A stretch of DNA of 64,000 nucleotides from Toxorhynchites rutilus septentrionalis (GCF_029784135.1 NC_073745.1:281949803-282013802), one strand, 5' to 3'; positions 20,732 through 34,400 are shown, counted from the stretch's first letter. Program-made: numbers and translations. The notes: a model not told the origin generated them from the letters alone.

Positions 20732-22170
20732 ATGGATCTGCCTTCGGTGCCAGCCAATTCACGCGTTTACGTCGGCGGCTTAGGGGAACAAGCGACCCGG
20801 CAGGACATGGAGGAGCTTCTTAAGGATTTTGGACCGTATCAGGATTTCAACTTGCTTCGAGGGTATGGATTCGTTCAGTTCACATCGGAGGAAAGTGCAA
20901 GGATGACGATAACAGGACTCAATGGAAAAATGCACAAAGGAAGGAAATTAACGGTTAAGATTGCGAACGATAATCGCGCGAAGAAGGGATTACTTCCTAG
21001 AGGCGCTGGTGCAGCAGGGGCAGTAGGTGCTGTAGGGATAGCAGATGTAGGTGGCAGGGACCGTTCACCGATAGATGGGAATCGATATGCGGGTGCATAT
21101 CCACCGGGTGGAGTTTATCGGGGAATGTATCCAGGAATGGAAATGACGGGCTATAACGACCAAATGATGGGAGGTCACCAGATGCCACCAGCCCAGCCTG
21201 AGAGCAATGATTGTGAAATTATAGTCGTCTCCAGAGATTTAACGTGAGTTTTTTTATGCGTATAATAATAGAATCGTTGATAATTGTCGAGATTTTTAGG
21301 ACCTACGCTGAGAATATAGAATCGAGGCTGAAACGGAATGGTTTATCTGTGGATCTTCTTTTCCCGAATGACGACGTGCCAATTGGAAAGGTTCTTTCCA
21401 ACATTGCTTCTCGTGGAAGCTATTATGCGATCCTCATAACTCCCGAAAACGAAGAGCGTCACAGCATAACAGTTAACGTGTTGTATGGCATTCCTGCAGA
21501 ACATCGGAACATGCCGACAGAGGATGCAATTATGTTCATCTGTAAGGACTTTGAAGAAAGACTTCGATCGGAGCAAGAGAAAATGGTTAATTATAGGAAT
21601 GTCATGCCAGCTGGTCCGCACATGGCTCCGGTGACCGGCAATACTCACATGAAGTATAATGCACCGCCATTGCAAGATATACATCCGGAACCGATCCAAA
21701 ATATGATCAACCTTCTTGCATCCAACCGGCAGCTGACTGTCCTCCAGTATGAACGACTCATAAAATATTTGACCGAACGCAAGGAGATGCAGATCAAATA
21801 TGAACTTGGTGAAGATGTGGACTCATCATCGGTTGCCAACAAATTGATGCCGACGAAATCTAAAGAGGAAAACGAAAAGGAATTACAACGCAAAATATTG
21901 GATATTCTGAACAAACCCTCAATTGTGCCACCGAAAGCTAACGCCGTCCCGGAGAGGGAATCGCGTAATTTAGCCGGTGGATTTTCCTCCTTCGCAGGCA
22001 TCACTGTGGGAGCAGCTGGTGCCAGTTCCAGCGGTTCCAGCTCGACTGCACCATTTGCTAATACCCCCATCGCTAGTGCAGCACCGAAACTGCTCCACGA
22101 TCCCAAGGTTCAGAAAGCATTGGATTCGTTACTGCTGTCCGGAATAGGAGGTGGTGGATTGAAGTTTTGA
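20732..22170 (+). CDS. NCOA5: Nuclear receptor coactivator 5-like protein (RRM plus anticodon-binding-like domain)
   Basis: Two exons, 20732-21243 and 21300-22170, joined across a 56-bp intron with GTGAGT donor and TTTTTAG acceptor, give 460 aa in frame. Residues about 10-80 form an RRM with RNP2-like RVYVGGL and RNP1-like GYGFVQF. A Gly/Met/Pro-rich linker follows. The NCOA5 signature NDCEIIVVSRDLT crosses the splice into a class II aminoacyl-tRNA-synthetase anticodon-binding-like domain (SVDLLFPNDDVPIGKVL, RGSYYAILITPENEE, EHRNMPTEDAI). The C-terminus has a helical segment and a low-complexity tail. NCOA5 proteins are nuclear coregulators of transcription that bind RNA. The ORF that begins at 21244 is just the splice donor read as a GTG start. 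A polyadenylation signal AATAAA is at 22405-22410. Confidence 0.93.
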
Positions 22171-22404
22171 AGCAGCTCTGTGCAATTACGTTTTGCACAG
22201 GAGGAATGTGAATTTGAGAGATATGCGCATAGTTTTCCAACTAATTTAGGCATATTTTATAGTTTGAGAAATACTACGACATACTGGATTCCGCTAGGAG
22301 TATAAGTAACAGAATTGAATGATTGAGAGCAATTCTCGCATTGACGATGAATAAGAATGTTTGGAAACTTTATACCATGCTTTTGATGATCGGAAATTCA
22401 TATA

Positions 22405-22410
22405 AATAAA
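22405..22410 (+). terminator. Polyadenylation signal of NCOA5-like gene
   Basis: AATAAA about 235 bp past the stop codon and about 50 bp before the stop codon of the convergent MCPH1 gene. No matching AATAAA was found for MCPH1 on the opposite strand in this gap, so the two 3' UTRs may overlap. Confidence 0.6.
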
Positions 22411-22460
22411 TGTGTCAGGATTTCTCTCATATGATTTTCTCGCATTCTTTAGGGATCGAA

Positions 22461-25400
22461 CTATTTTCTTATTAAATACTTGTACGCTTTTTTGATCTTC
22501 ATGTTACTTACACTGTCTAGTATCCAAAGTGGACTCACCAAAAACGCTCCTCCTGCGACGTTTGGCGCGTCCTTCTTGGATTCAACAATCACATACTTTG
22601 CCTTCATAACATTGCTAGTTATTTTCCCCTTACACGTGACGATCAGTTCTCGCAGTTGACTCGATGGTACCTCACAATTATCCGAAACATAGAACGATCC
22701 AGAATCTGCAAACAACTCCATCCGATATTCCGGTCCGAAAGCTTGTCGCTCACTGCGGCAAATCTGGAAGTAAAAAACATTACAACGTGTTCGATGATTG
22801 TTCTAATGGACAGACTGGACCTGGACAGCGGGGGAGAAATTTCGCATCTCAAACTGCTCCTCGGACAGCCAACGGCCAGCTTTGTTAGACTCGACGATCC
22901 ATTCATAGGTGATGATCCAGAGGCCACGTATCAGAGCACGTAGTAAATTGAGCGTACGACGGGGTTCAAGGCTGATTAGATGGGTGGTTCTGTCACTGAC
23001 GTTGCTTTCGACAAGGAAGCCACCAAGAGTCGAGATGACCTGTTGACGATGAGGGATTTCATTTAGTTGTATGCTTATAATAACAATTGTATTGGATGAC
23101 ATTGAAAAAGCAGTAGATATGATAGAATGGAACATAAGACAAAAAGTAAAGAGTATTTCATTACAGCAAATGTAGGTAAGCTTTGACCAGCGGAATAGGA
23201 ATATTGGGAATATTGGTTGAAATGTCTTTTTCAAGAGTTAATCCTAGAGGCGCATGAACTGAAAAGTTTAAAGCCTCTTTAATCCAACATCATCATCATC
23301 AAGAGTTAATTCAATTGATGTCATTATTTAACGGATTCGATGACATATCTTCAGGATTCGCATCACATGATGCTTTTGATGCTTTATTTAGTATGTATCT
23401 ACGAAATCTCCGTCTAAACACCGGACTGCAAAGCTACCAGTCATCTTCTATATACAGGGTTTTCCATTTCGGGCTTCCGAAAGTATACAGTCCTGCGCTG
23501 ACAACCGTTTGACATAGCTGTCAACCAAAGCGCCATACAAATGAAACTCAAATTTCTGCATTACTCTAGAATTAATCAAGCAAATGAACCAAATTTGGCA
23601 TGTGGAGGTTTTAGGGTGCAATAAATGTTTCTACGGTGGTTAGACACTCAACCTTCTCTCTAAGGGGGAACTGCCGTACAAATGAAAAACAAATTTCTGC
23701 ATTATCCGAAAACTAATCAAGCAAATGGAGCCAAATTTGTCATGCGAATGTTTTAAGGGACACGAAACGTTTCCATGGTGAATAGACACTCCTCCCCTCT
23801 CTCTGATAAGAGGGAGTGACTGCCATAAAAATGAAACACAAATTTCTGCATAACTCGAGAACTAATCAAGCAAATGGAACCAAATTAGGCATATGGAGAT
23901 TTTAGGGTACAATTAATGTTTCTATGGTGGTTAAACACTCCACCCTCCTCTCTAAGGAGGGGCTGCCATACAAATGAAACACAAATTACAGGGGGCACAC
24001 AAACACAAACTTCTGCATAACTCGAGAACTAATCAAGCACAATTTGGGATGTGTTTCTTCTATTCAACGGGGTCGAATAGAAGATCAATCAATGAACAGT
24101 TCTGCAATTGGACCCATTAACTTGCTCATAGTAAGAAAACGTGAATGTTTGAAGGTATTGATAGCAAAAAACAAATTTGAAAAGATGAAAATGGAAAGCA
24201 AAAGAAAAAAGAAGAGCGAAAAAAAGGACTGAAGATTGTTGCCAAAATACAAACTGAAGAGGAGCAATTTCTACATCGTAGCGCTGCAGGTGTGCTGGAA
24301 AGGTTAGATAGTGCGATCGTTTCAAGGTGATTACACCATCTACCAGAGTTGCGGCATCACACACGAGTTCGATATGGCAGCATCGATGACGATAAAGAAG
24401 AATGCTACGCGCGGCAAGAGCGCCTATACGATTGCTGCCTAAAATACGACATCAAAATTGTCATTGGTGATTTGAACGCTCAGGTCGGCCAAGGCGAAGA
24501 GTTCAGATCAATAATTGGCAGGTTCAGCGCCCATCCACGAACCATCGAAAACGGCCTCAGGGTGGGTGATATATTCATGTGAAGAAATATGATGAGATTT
24601 ATAGAAATCGCATCAACCGTTAACACTTCTATAATTGATATATGAAGTTATTCACCTGAAGTAGAACTGTATCCAACTTTAGTGATTTCTCACCAGAAAT
24701 TCACAAGCGTTTATATATGCTGAATTTATTCAAGTTATATATACCTCGAATAAGCGTGGAAACACACTAGACGGCTCACCCGCGCGATTTTCGCAATGAC
24801 AAGTCGCAGCAGGAACTTGAAGTAAAACACATTAAGCGTAAGAACACACTGGACGGCTTCCCCGCGCGGATTTTGCAATGACAGACCGCCGCGGGGCCTC
24901 GATAATGGAATGTGAATGAGATAAAACACACAAGGCGGAGCGGGTACGGCCGGTTCTAAAGTCACTGTTGTAAGGTTCCTCATTCTCTGCGGTGGCTCGA
25001 TGGAGATGATGCGCCGCAACGGTTTTGTGATAGTATTAGTGTTTATGCGGTGCACATGAAGCAAGGTAATAGTTAATGTACTATCGGTGAGCCAATACGT
25101 GAAAATCACTCTGCGGTCATGTAGCTGCGGATTCTCGAATACTACCCAAATTATCGAGAAATGCAATATTTCAGACGTGTGCGATCAACTTCTTTCTCCC
25201 TCTCGCTCAGGTAAACATCCCTCTTCCGTTTTCCACCATTCTGTCTTTATATACCTCCCCTCTAATCCGCTTACTGTCCAAACAGTTGTACATATAGACT
25301 CGTCTTGCATCCGTCTATAAAAATATGATAATGGCCGCTAGTGAAGCCGTCGAAAGCCGCTGAATGTGTTTTTCATCGAGCTCCTGCTGCGACTTGTCAT

Positions 25401-28400
25401 TGCGAGAATCGCGCGGGAGAGCCGTCTAGTGTGTTTCCACGCTAAGCGGTTCTCGGCTTATTATATTTTAGACGGATGCAAGACGAGTCTATGATACAAG
25501 GTACAACTGTTTGGATAGTAAGCGGATGAGAGATGCGGTATATAAAGACAGAATGGTGGAAAACGGAAGAGGGGATGTTTACCTGAGCAAGAGGGAGAGA
25601 GAAGTTGATCACAAACGTCTAAAATATTGCATTTCTCGACAATTTGGATGGAATTCGAGTATCCGCAGCTACATGACCGCAGAATGATTTTCACGTATTG
25701 GCTCACCTGAGAGTACATTTCTTATTGCCTTGCTTTATTTACACCTATCAAAAGCGCATAAACACTAATACTCCCACAAAACCGTTGCGGCGCATCATCT
25801 CCATCGACCCACCGCAGCGTATGAGGAACCTTACAACAGTGATATTGGAACCGCACACACCCGCCCCGCCTTATGTGTTTTATCTCATTCACATTTCATT
25901 ATCGAGGCCCCGCGGCGATCTGTCATTGCAAAATCCGCGCGGGAGAGCCGTCCAGTGTGTTCTTACGCTAAGTGTATCATATTTATTCTCATCCGTTTAC
26001 ACCTATTTTCACGTAAATAAATCCATCTATAGCTATAGATCTCCCTAATGTAAATCAGCCATAAGACTTATCGACATCGCCTCCTCCAAGAACATGGCCA
26101 TACGTATCACCATCTTCCAGCACAGCCTCCAATACCGTTACACATACCGTTGAACCCATGCAACAGTAGCAGATTTGTATATCCGACTGAAACACGAAGC
26201 AGGGCTGATGAACTTGGAATCAATGCGTCTAAAACTCAATACATGCTAGCAGGAGGGCCAGAATTCTCCTTGGTAGTTTTGTTGTGATCGACGGTGACCT
26301 TGGCTCGTTGATACCAACTGACAACAACAGCCGTGAAATTCGGAGACGAATAGTCAATAGAAGTCGCGCCTACTATGGACCTCGTGAATCCTTAAAGCCC
26401 AACAAATTGCGACATCGTACGACGTGTACCATGTAAAAATTCCTAATTCGACCGGTTGTTCTCTGAGAGCACGAAGCATAGACAATGCTCGAAGAGGACT
26501 CACAAGCACTTGGTGTTTTCGAACATCGTTAACAGTTTACTGTGATTGATTGGTAAGTGTTTCGCAGTTGACTATGAAATTTTATCAAGTGTAATGTAAT
26601 TTTCGTTCAAAAAGTTACAAACTAAAGTGTCCGAAATTTGAATTCGATCTGTCCGAAATTTGTTATTTTTTTTATAAATAGCGTCCGAAGTTTGATTCTT
26701 ATTCGCCTCATTTGAAAAGCATTTTTTTCGATGATTTTTTATGTTTTCAATCAAATAGATACTAAAGTAGAAAGCTTGAAAGCATATTTGTCGCGGACAG
26801 ATAGGCTGTAAAATAAAATATATATTTAAATAAGACCCCGGTAGATCGAGGGCAAACTATAAGGGCAAGCAAACACAAGTATTTGTTTTCATTGTATAGA
26901 TTAGATCAGAAAATGCTTGTGGCCCACCAACGATGTTATTGCTTATCATAAACCATAAATAGGAAATAGAAGTTGGTTAGCTAGGACAAAGTGCAACATT
27001 CAGATTGCGTTTGTAAATAAGTAAATATGCACCACTTAGGATGCAATTATGACCCTCTCCCTCATTCGCAGCGCGATAAGCATTAGGCGCACGAACGGAG
27101 TGCAATAAAACATAGTTTATTTGTTTAGGACAGCGCAGCCGTCGCAGATTGCACAATGCGTCATCGCTTGCGATTATGATGGAGAGGGACTAAAAATAAG
27201 ATAGGGTAAACTAAAAGGAAACCGATATGTTATCGGCTTCAAGAAAGAGAGAGGAGATATACCTCATCTTTAGGTTAAGATTTTGTGTATAAATATTGTA
27301 AAAAGCTGTAAATAAATGCAGTCTTAAAATCGAACTCACGCTGTAAGCGTAAAATTTCTTCTCTTTTTTCGAAAGAAAGTTTCAATATTGAACTAATTTA
27401 CTAAAAATGTCAACCAAATAATACCTGTCTTCTCTCTTGAATGGCGTTAACGTTCCCTGTGGAACTTTTGTCGTCTCAACGTATGCATTAACTAGCGTCA
27501 TTTATTAATACTTAGTTGAGATTTCTTAAGCCAAATAAAACACCTTGAATGTATTCCGAGGGGCAAGCTCTAGAATACACGTGACCACAGGGCAAGTCGA
27601 AGGAAATTTCTTTGACGAAAAATCCCCCTGACCAGAACGGGAATCAAACCCGAACACCCGGCATGATAATGTGAGACGCTAACCACTCGGCCACGGGTGC
27701 ACTTAAATATTACCTGTGCATGAAGTTTAGATCTGTTTTCTGCATAATATGCCTTGAGCGTCCGTAATATGATTCAGAACGGTACTCTTTCAAAAATTTG
27801 TCAAAAAAACGTGAATATGCCAAGTTTGGAAAAGTAATAAAAATCAGATTTGATGATATTGCGCTGACACCAATTTCGTTTTTTGCCTAATACCCAGCGA
27901 TTCCCCACTGTGTGCCACCCGCCGTACACCATTCATTATGAACATTCTTCCTTTTTTGAATTAATATTTAGAAACATGCGGTTAGAGGAGACGAAACATA
28001 CAAGAGTGGCACTCAATTGATTTCTACGCGTATCATATGTACGATGTTTGGGGCTGTGCTCACAATCCATGGTCAATATGTACGACTGGAATTCCTACGA
28101 CACAATCAACAAAAGTGGCGTGGAGAAGAGTACATTCACTAGCGAGGCGCTATCATGAGCAAAACCGACACAGCTCTTGCTATTGCCAGGCCAAAACGCA
28201 ATGCATTCTCGTGTCATTAGAGTGCGTGTTTGAATTAAAAATGAAATCCGACCAGGTTCGGTATCTCATTTTACTGGATGTATTCGGTTGAATAGATGAA
28301 GCGACGATTACCTCATACACTCATTTTAAGTTTAGTTAGTCGACAAAATACACTCCGCAGAAACACTCCTATATTAACAAATACTTCACTATTCGACATA

Positions 28401-31400
28401 CATCATATACAGATAGCGAAGATATCTCTACTCGACGCCACTGGTTAGGACTATGTAGTGATACCATCTGGTCAGAGTTGGAAATCAGGATATCTGTCGC
28501 AGTTACGTTTATGACCAAAACGTTGTAATTCTCTGTTATATAAATAAATGAATAAAAACAAAAAAAATTAATTTATTTGCGGTTTCAGAGTCATCAGTGC
28601 AATAGTACAAGCCACAGGAAAGAAACGCTCCTTCTGCAACACAAATTTTCAAAATCCATGCAAAATTTTTTGCACCACATAGTTCAGCATGGATTTGGAA
28701 GAGGATCTCAATCGAATATTATGGCAATGTTTCGGTTTTTCCGAATCAGATCTACCTGTACTGTTTCTTTGTTGATTTCAAACTTCTGTTTAAACAAAAT
28801 GGCAAAATCTGAATACCGCTAAGATCCGCAAAGATCCAACTGCTACTCTTCATATGCTCACAACACTTTGGTTTTCAAAAAAACAAAGGATTTTACTGAA
28901 AATAATTCTGATTATGCAACAAAATTGAATTTCTCATGAAAATCAGGACACAGGCTAGATTTTGGAAAATAAATCAGGACGTCCGAAATAGATCTCAAAA
29001 TCAGGACGTCCAAAATAGATCTCAAAATCAGGACATGTCCTGCTGAATCATCGACAATTATCAATCACTTAAACAATCCGTAAGTTCTTTTGTGAAAAAG
29101 GTGTACCGTAACTTCACCTAACTTTGCGTACCCCCTAACTAATATTCGTGTTTTCTAGACCAAATACACCAATCGACTACATATTGGTTGTGCGTATTTA
29201 TACTGTTGAATAGTTAGATTGTTCATTTGTCTTTGTTATCACCCGGTAATTGATCGAAGAAAATTGAGCTGTACAGACAAAAATATAAAAAAGCAAATCT
29301 GAAAATGACATAAGGTTGGGGAAAAAGAAATATAGTATTTCTGATCGAAATTTGACTCTTTATTTGACATACTTAAAATGATCCAGTTTAAGTCAAATAT
29401 GCGCCATTTTGTTCGCAAACTTGTTGCCATTTAGAAGGCAACTTCATTATCCCCCCCCCCCTTTTAAAACCCCTCCTCCTTATTTGCAGAAAACTCAGAC
29501 AGTCAGTTTTCGCAAGCCTCTTTTGAGGCCAACTTAATATCACCAAGAGCGTTTTGCATGGACCGGAAGACATGATAATCAATTGGAGCCAGATCCGGAC
29601 TATACGGTGGACTATAGGACATCTCATCCGAGCTCCCGAAGCTTCTGGCGGGTCATCATAGATGTGTGAGGCCGATCGTTGTCCTGGTGGAAAACAACAG
29701 CATTCCCATTGATCATTTCTGGCCGCTTCTGGTCAATCGCCTGCTTCAAACGGTCAAGCTGCTCACAGTAGAGAAACGAGTTGCGGGTCTGGCCATAGTT
29801 GAGCAGCTCATAGTAGATGATTCCCTTCCAATCCCACCAAACACACAGCAAAACCTTCCTGGCCGTCAATCCGGGCTTGGCGATGGTTTGGGCCGGCTCA
29901 CCGCTCTTCAACCACGACTTTTTTCGCTTTAGGTTATCGTACGTGAACCACTTCTCATCACCAGTCACCATCTCCTTCAAAAATGGGTCGAGTTCGTTCC
30001 GTTTCAGCAGTGCATCGCAGGCGTTGATTCGGTCTAAAAGATTGTTTGCGTCAACTCGTGTGGCAGCTTTTTTTGGAATCCAATCTTCTGCAAATGGTTC
30101 CAAACGGTTTTATGGTCTATACCCAGTTCCTGGACAATCGAGCGAGTGCTCACATGCCGGTCTACTTGGATGATTTCAACGATTTTATCGGTTTCCACGA
30201 CGATTGGCCTACCAGTACGGGGTGTATCTTCGACAGCCACTACGCCAGAACGAAATCGATCAAACCAGCGCTGTGCTGTGCGAATCGTTACAGTATCGGG
30301 TCCAAAAACTACACGAATTTTTTCGGCCGCCTTCGTTGCAGTTTTACCTCGCAGGTAGTAAAAACATAAAATATGGCGAATTTCTTGCTTGGTGGACTCC
30401 ATCTTTGACGCGCTATAACTTGAGACTGAAAAGGACAATCACAACACTGTCAAAACGACACTTGTAGCACAGATTGTCGTCTTTAAATAGCCGTTTAGTA
30501 TGACCCGATGTGATAAGTACCACAAAAGATATGTTTAAGTGTTGCCATATACTGACAATATACGACATTTCTTTTTCCCCAACCCAATATTTTGGTTTTG
30601 TTTTGAACCGCGGCATCCATAGCCGGGTTCCGATTGATACGTAATGTTTGAAGACATTCGTGGCATATTTTCTGCGAACCACCAAAAGGAAGAACCCATT
30701 TATAGGAGGCGTTCCTGGATACAAGTGGCTTAACTTTGGTTGGTTTGGAAAAAAAATCCTCAAAGCAGCTCAACTAAAACTTTCTGAACACGAATTTCCC
30801 CGGTCCTATAAGCGATACCAATATGTTTCATGAACGGTAACAAATAAAACGTAAAGCAACATCAAATCAGGACGATTCCTAAGCGTTATATGGGGTTTCC
30901 GAATCAAATACAAATGGTAGGTAGTTTATTCCAGCAGAAAGTATAAAATCAAACAAAGTAAAAACTCGTCCACTATCACTAGTGAAGGGTACAAGAAATA
31001 TTACAACGATTTGGAAGCTGTAAACAGAATCAACAAAAACAACGATCGCAGAAGAAGATTGACCGCTAGAAATGAAAACTGATGAATGAAAAGCTCAAGG
31101 CAATCCCAGAAAAAAAAAGAAAGAGAAGCACTACAGTGACTACCTATGACAATAATTTTATTATTTAATGAACAACGTTTGTCTTTCTCACTTTTCTATC
31201 AAATCTCACCCGCGAAATAGGAATTTCTTAGGACGACTATCTTTTTGTGGGTCATAAGTCAAACATATAATGCAAATATTAGTTATGTTATTTAACAATG
31301 TTTGCAAATAAATAAGAAATCTAACCTAATTCCACACACTCATAAATTTACATTTTATGAGTGTGTGGAATTAGACACCCATCATGTTTTCAAAAATAAT

Positions 31401-34400
31401 TTTCTAATGCATTGTTCGCGGTTTTTATTTCCAATGTTACTTCTAATGATGTAGTTTTAAGACTGCATTAACGCAGAATATGGGAGAGTCATGGTACTTC
31501 TGGTGCAATTTGTCGGTAAAATGACAATTTCGTTTAGACATTTGAAAAAAAATAACTTGGAATATCGAGCAAAACACGAAAACACCACCGTGGCCAGTGA
31601 AACAAAATTTCTAAATGAAAAAAGTTGAAAGATCTCGTGGAAGATCCAACTGCTACTCTTCATATGCTCACAACACTTTGGTTTTCAAAAAAACAAAGGA
31701 TTTTACTGAAAATAATTCTGATTATGCAACAAAATTGAATTTCTCATGAAAATCAGGACACAGGCTAGATTTTGAAAAATAAATCAGGACGTCCGAAATA
31801 GATCTCAAAATCAGGACATGTCCTGCTGAATCAGGACAGATGGTAACACTAGGACTATGTCTTATGTATTCACAGGATATCGGGTAATAATTTTCATTCA
31901 AATTACAACAGATTAAAATTGCAATCGGATTCCGGAACATTAGTGACTGTTCGATACTGTTACCACAAGCATGGTTCTTGGCTCATGCGGTGATCTGAAT
32001 CTTTTATCGCCTTGCACCAACGACACGATCACAAGCGTAGGCAGACATTTGCAAGTCCGTGAATAAAGGAAGCAATTTGGATGTGTTTCAAATTCAGAAT
32101 ACTCCTCGAATGAATGGCAATGACGAAATAATGCGGTTCCATTTTTTTCTATTTACGACAGAAATATATTATCAAACATGTCAATTACGTGTCATTTTTG
32201 TTCAAATCGTTTCATTCGTTCTTTTTATCGATCACATTCGATTGATTTCATAGATCGTCAAAAAATTCAAAATTCAAATACACTTATAATACAGGCAAAC
32301 CTGTTTTTGTGCGGTCCCTTTTTGCGTTATTCCTCGTTTGTGCGATTTTATTATGACATCGGGTCTTGAATCATTCAAACCTATCTCACAAATCATAAAA
32401 TCGCACCTAAACACAAAAATGAGAAATCGCACTGTTGCGGCACACGTCACGTTATTATGCATTGTATCTATATATTGCGGCACACGCCACATCAGTATCA
32501 TTCCATACAACAATTATAAGCATTGTATGTACCCAAAACCCAATCCATTTAAAACAAGAGGATTAGCGTAGGTCATTCCCATCTAATCCCTATCGTATTG
32601 TCTCGAAGGATAGGATATAGAAGCAAATCCAGAAAATCTGCCCTATATAAAGCGATGAGATATCCAGCACACTCTCTTACTCTGTTGAAAGCTAGATAGC
32701 GTACAGCATCATCGAAAGGGTCTCATCTGCGTTGTGATATCAGAAATAAAATTATTATATCGGAATTAAAATTAGTTGCAATAAAACCCGGACTTTGAAA
32801 TTACTCATACATAAAGTTTTGGTCCTTCGAACCGGATCAGTCGCGGTTACTGTCGATTCGCGAGTGATTTCTAGTAGTGACTTTCGCATTCAAGTACTGT
32901 GTGAACAAGTTAATCAAACCTGTAAAAAGGAACTTTCGTTGCGTATGCCAAGCGGCATGACAAAAAGTGAACTGTATCCGCCGATTGTGATCTATTCCAA
33001 CAAACGTGCTCAAACGAACCTGCGCAAACAAATTCCGATTACTCATCGTATTGTTTCATCGTTGTGATCCCGCATAATTAGACGCGTGTGCTAGACAAGG
33101 CTTGAGTTGGCTTGGGTTACTGCGTGCATTGTGTGCGAATCTAAGCACTCACCATCAAAAGAAAGCTGCGATCAAATCATCTGAAGGAAGCTGTGAGGTA
33201 ATCGTAACGGACGTCAGAAGAAGAGTACGTAAGTACTGCATGCTTTTGCATATTTCGAGAAGAATATTACGAGAAAATAAGTGGTGAAATAAAGAGTAGG
33301 TCAAGCGTTTTAATCGTGACACGTTATATCATTTATCAAGCGATCCATTTGATTAACCTGACGAGTTCGATCGCCAGCATTCATCCCTGGTTAGTTGGTT
33401 GTGTTGTTGCATGGTGTTATCTGGTGTTGTACAAATTGGTCATTAACTAATACAAGAAAAATTGATTACGAAAACAGGACAAAGCAAGTTGCCAATTACC
33501 GAACATGTCGAATTTGAGAGCGCTTAGTCGCCAGGAGCGTTTCTACTTAGACACAATGACCAATTTGAAACAATACATCGAGAATTACAATAGTAATCGA
33601 GACAAGAATCAACTGGAGGGATGGAAGCAGCGAGTTGAAACACTTTATCACGATTTCCAAACGAATCGACTTCAAATTGAAGTATCATCAAGTGAGAAAG
33701 CTGATGACGATTCAGAGGATGAAACTTTCATCAAGAGTGAAGAGGTGAATCGCAATATCCGACAACAATTCGAAAATGATTATATTTACGCATATAGTTT
33801 TCTCGCCACCGAATTACGTAAAACGAACGTGATGCCAAATAGTGTAGACCAATCAATAGTTTCTGCTGTCTCGTGTCCGCCGTCTTCTCCGCTTTCGCGA
33901 ATTAAGTTACCAGAAATTCGACTTCCCACATTCGAAGGTTCGGTCTCAGAGTGGATAACTTTTAGAGATACCTTCAAGTCGCTCATAGATGGGAATAGCC
34001 AATTGTCCCAAATAGATAAGTTTTCGTATCTGGTGGCATCTTTGGCGAAGGATGCTAGGAAGGTGATTGAATCGGTCGAGCTCACCGCCGCTAACTATTC
34101 AGTAGCGTGGAGTTTATTGGAATCAAGATATGACAATAAAAAGCTCATAGTGAAAACGTATATTGAATCGCTGTTTGCGATAGAATCCATGAGAAAGGAA
34201 AATTATGAATCCCTCATGCGATTAATAGATGACTTTGAACGCAATCTTTGCATGATCGATAAAATGGGTGTTCCAACAGATGGCTGGAGTGTTATCCTGG
34301 CTCACATGGTATGTGATCGGCTAGATGCCGCCACGCTTAGACAGTGGGAAACTCATAATAAATCAAATGAAGTTCCCACTTACGGAGAATTAATCGCATT

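Larger units (their letters stand above)
28456..31851. mobile_element. 3.4-kb hAT-like element with nested mariner
   Basis: Left end TAGTGATACCATCTG and right end inverse TAGTGTTACCATCTG lie inside a shared flank. The whole string TAGGACTATGT occurs at 28446-28456 and at 31850-31860, which fits an 8-bp or slightly longer duplication plus end bases. A segment of about 190-220 bp occurs twice in direct orientation (28832-29055 and 31642-31833, core GATCCAACTGCTACTCTTCA). A mariner is inserted at 29313-30587. No hAT transposase is readable. A short frame at 30648-30833 (NPFIGGVPGYKW) resembles the DNA-binding part of pogo/jerky-type transposases, but weakly. Confidence 0.65.

Noticed and set aside
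21244..22170. Separate 308-codon ORF starting at 21244
   Set aside because: Its start is the GTGAGT splice donor; the sequence from 21300 is exon 2 of the NCOA5-like gene.
23103..23234. N-terminal extension starting MKKTFQPIF as start of a separate BRCT gene
   Set aside because: No homology before the BRCT2 strand; more likely intron or a variable linker of MCPH1, since the BRCT1 half lies upstream on the same strand.
28037..28291. 84-codon plus-strand ORF
   Set aside because: No family motif, atypical composition, and isolated in intronic AT-rich DNA.
32795..33067. 90-codon ORF in the BEL-B leader
   Set aside because: Begins inside the 5' LTR and has no recognisable gag feature; probably leader RNA.
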